The notes beneath the pieces are model-generated. The model was given only the letters and a program-made list of their open reading frames with translations. It was not told the origin of the DNA and did not search any database. The translations under genes were made by a program, and so were the position numbers. Below are positions 21,283-21,463 of a stretch of 21,463 bases of DNA, piece by piece (position 1 is the first letter of the stretch; each line of letters opens with the position of its first letter). The DNA comes from an uncultured Oscillospiraceae bacterium (GTDB lineage Bacteria; Bacillota; Clostridia; Oscillospirales; Oscillospiraceae), in assembly GCA_934636045.1 (NCBI GenBank), contig CAKTZP010000020.1, positions 1-21,463 of the forward strand, written 5' to 3'.

Positions 21283-21322
21283 ACGGTCACACCATTCCGA
21301 GGAACGGTGTGACCGTATTTCT
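21283..21322. terminator. Terminator after glyA
   Basis: ACGGTCACACC (21283-21293) and GGTGTGACCGT (21306-21316) form an 11-bp stem extended inward by TTCC/GGAA, then ATTTCT. Minus-strand reading gives TTCTT, so it may serve both convergent genes. Confidence 0.8.
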
Positions 21323-21365
21323 ATGGGTCTATCGGCAATTTGCGAATCAGAATATAAGCCGGCGC

Positions 21366-21463
21366 TCAGCGCAAGCCGCGATTGTCCTTAATGCCTTCGT
21401 TCATTTTCTTAATCTTCCTTTTCCACACAGAATACTGAGTTACCCAAGCAGCGAGGAAGATCG
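21366..21463 (-). CDS. Possible 3' end of a convergent gene (partial)
   Basis: An open minus-strand frame runs in from the window edge and stops with TGA at 21366-21368. The 31 visible residues start with a short hydrophobic stretch (IFLAAWVTQYSVW) and end in a basic tail (KRKIKKMNEGIKDNRGLR), as at the C-terminus of a membrane protein. It faces glyA across a shared terminator. It is too short to identify and could be a chance frame. Confidence 0.4.
   Translation of the reverse strand, partial: IFLAAWVTQYSVWKRKIKKMNEGIKDNRGLR

Noticed and set aside
19938..21290. 450-codon minus-strand open frame covering glyA
   Set aside because: Shadow of glyA; no motifs, and it crosses the glyA terminator.

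Overview
The window looks like the chromosome of a strictly anaerobic, moderately GC-rich Clostridia-type bacterium, probably an Oscillospiraceae or Ruminococcaceae-like gut commensal. The evidence is a complete six-subunit Rnf ferredoxin:NAD+ oxidoreductase operon with the C-D-G-E-A-B order usual in Clostridia, AGGAGG-type ribosome binding sites, sigma-A-like promoters, a tandem glycine riboswitch, an aldo/keto reductase with a 4Fe-4S tail, and no oxygen-dependent enzymes. The species cannot be named from the sequence alone.

Region 1 (1-157) holds only the 3' half of a tRNA-Arg(CCT) gene followed by a strong terminator. This is the usual mark of the far end of an element integrated into a tRNA gene, and the element would lie to the left of the window.

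Region 2 (about 198-9163) is a catabolic locus. One minus-strand operon (8152 down to 297) encodes, in transcription order, a 5-methylthioribose kinase (MtnK), a lipoprotein sugar-binding protein, a double ATPase and a permease of a ribose-type ABC importer, a methylthioribose-1-phosphate isomerase (MtnA), a fuculose-phosphate-type class II aldolase, and an iron-dependent alcohol dehydrogenase. A DeoR-family regulator is transcribed divergently, with a perfect inverted repeat between the two promoters. Together these predict import of a free 5-deoxypentose (5-deoxyribose or 5-methylthioribose), 1-phosphorylation, isomerisation to the ribulose-1-phosphate, cleavage to DHAP plus a two-carbon aldehyde, and reduction of that aldehyde to an alcohol. 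This is a DHAP-shunt-type route fitted with its own transporter and aldehyde sink. None of the dioxygenase-branch methionine-salvage genes (mtnB, W, X, D) is present.

Region 3 (9507-14221) is housekeeping: a ferredoxin-like aldo/keto reductase, undecaprenyl-diphosphatase (uppP), uracil-DNA glycosylase (ung), endonuclease III (nth), and a Cof-type HAD hydrolase. Two copies of a structured, roughly 255-bp non-coding repeat sit at 10747-10999 and 14347-14601. Each copy is bracketed by two near-identical terminator hairpins, but the hairpin sequence differs completely between the copies. Smaller REP-like palindromes lie nearby.

Region 4 (14738-19479) is the Rnf operon, translationally coupled by ATGA overlaps. 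Region 5 (19644-21239) is glyA behind a tandem glycine riboswitch and an intrinsic terminator. The window ends in what may be the 3' end of a convergent gene.
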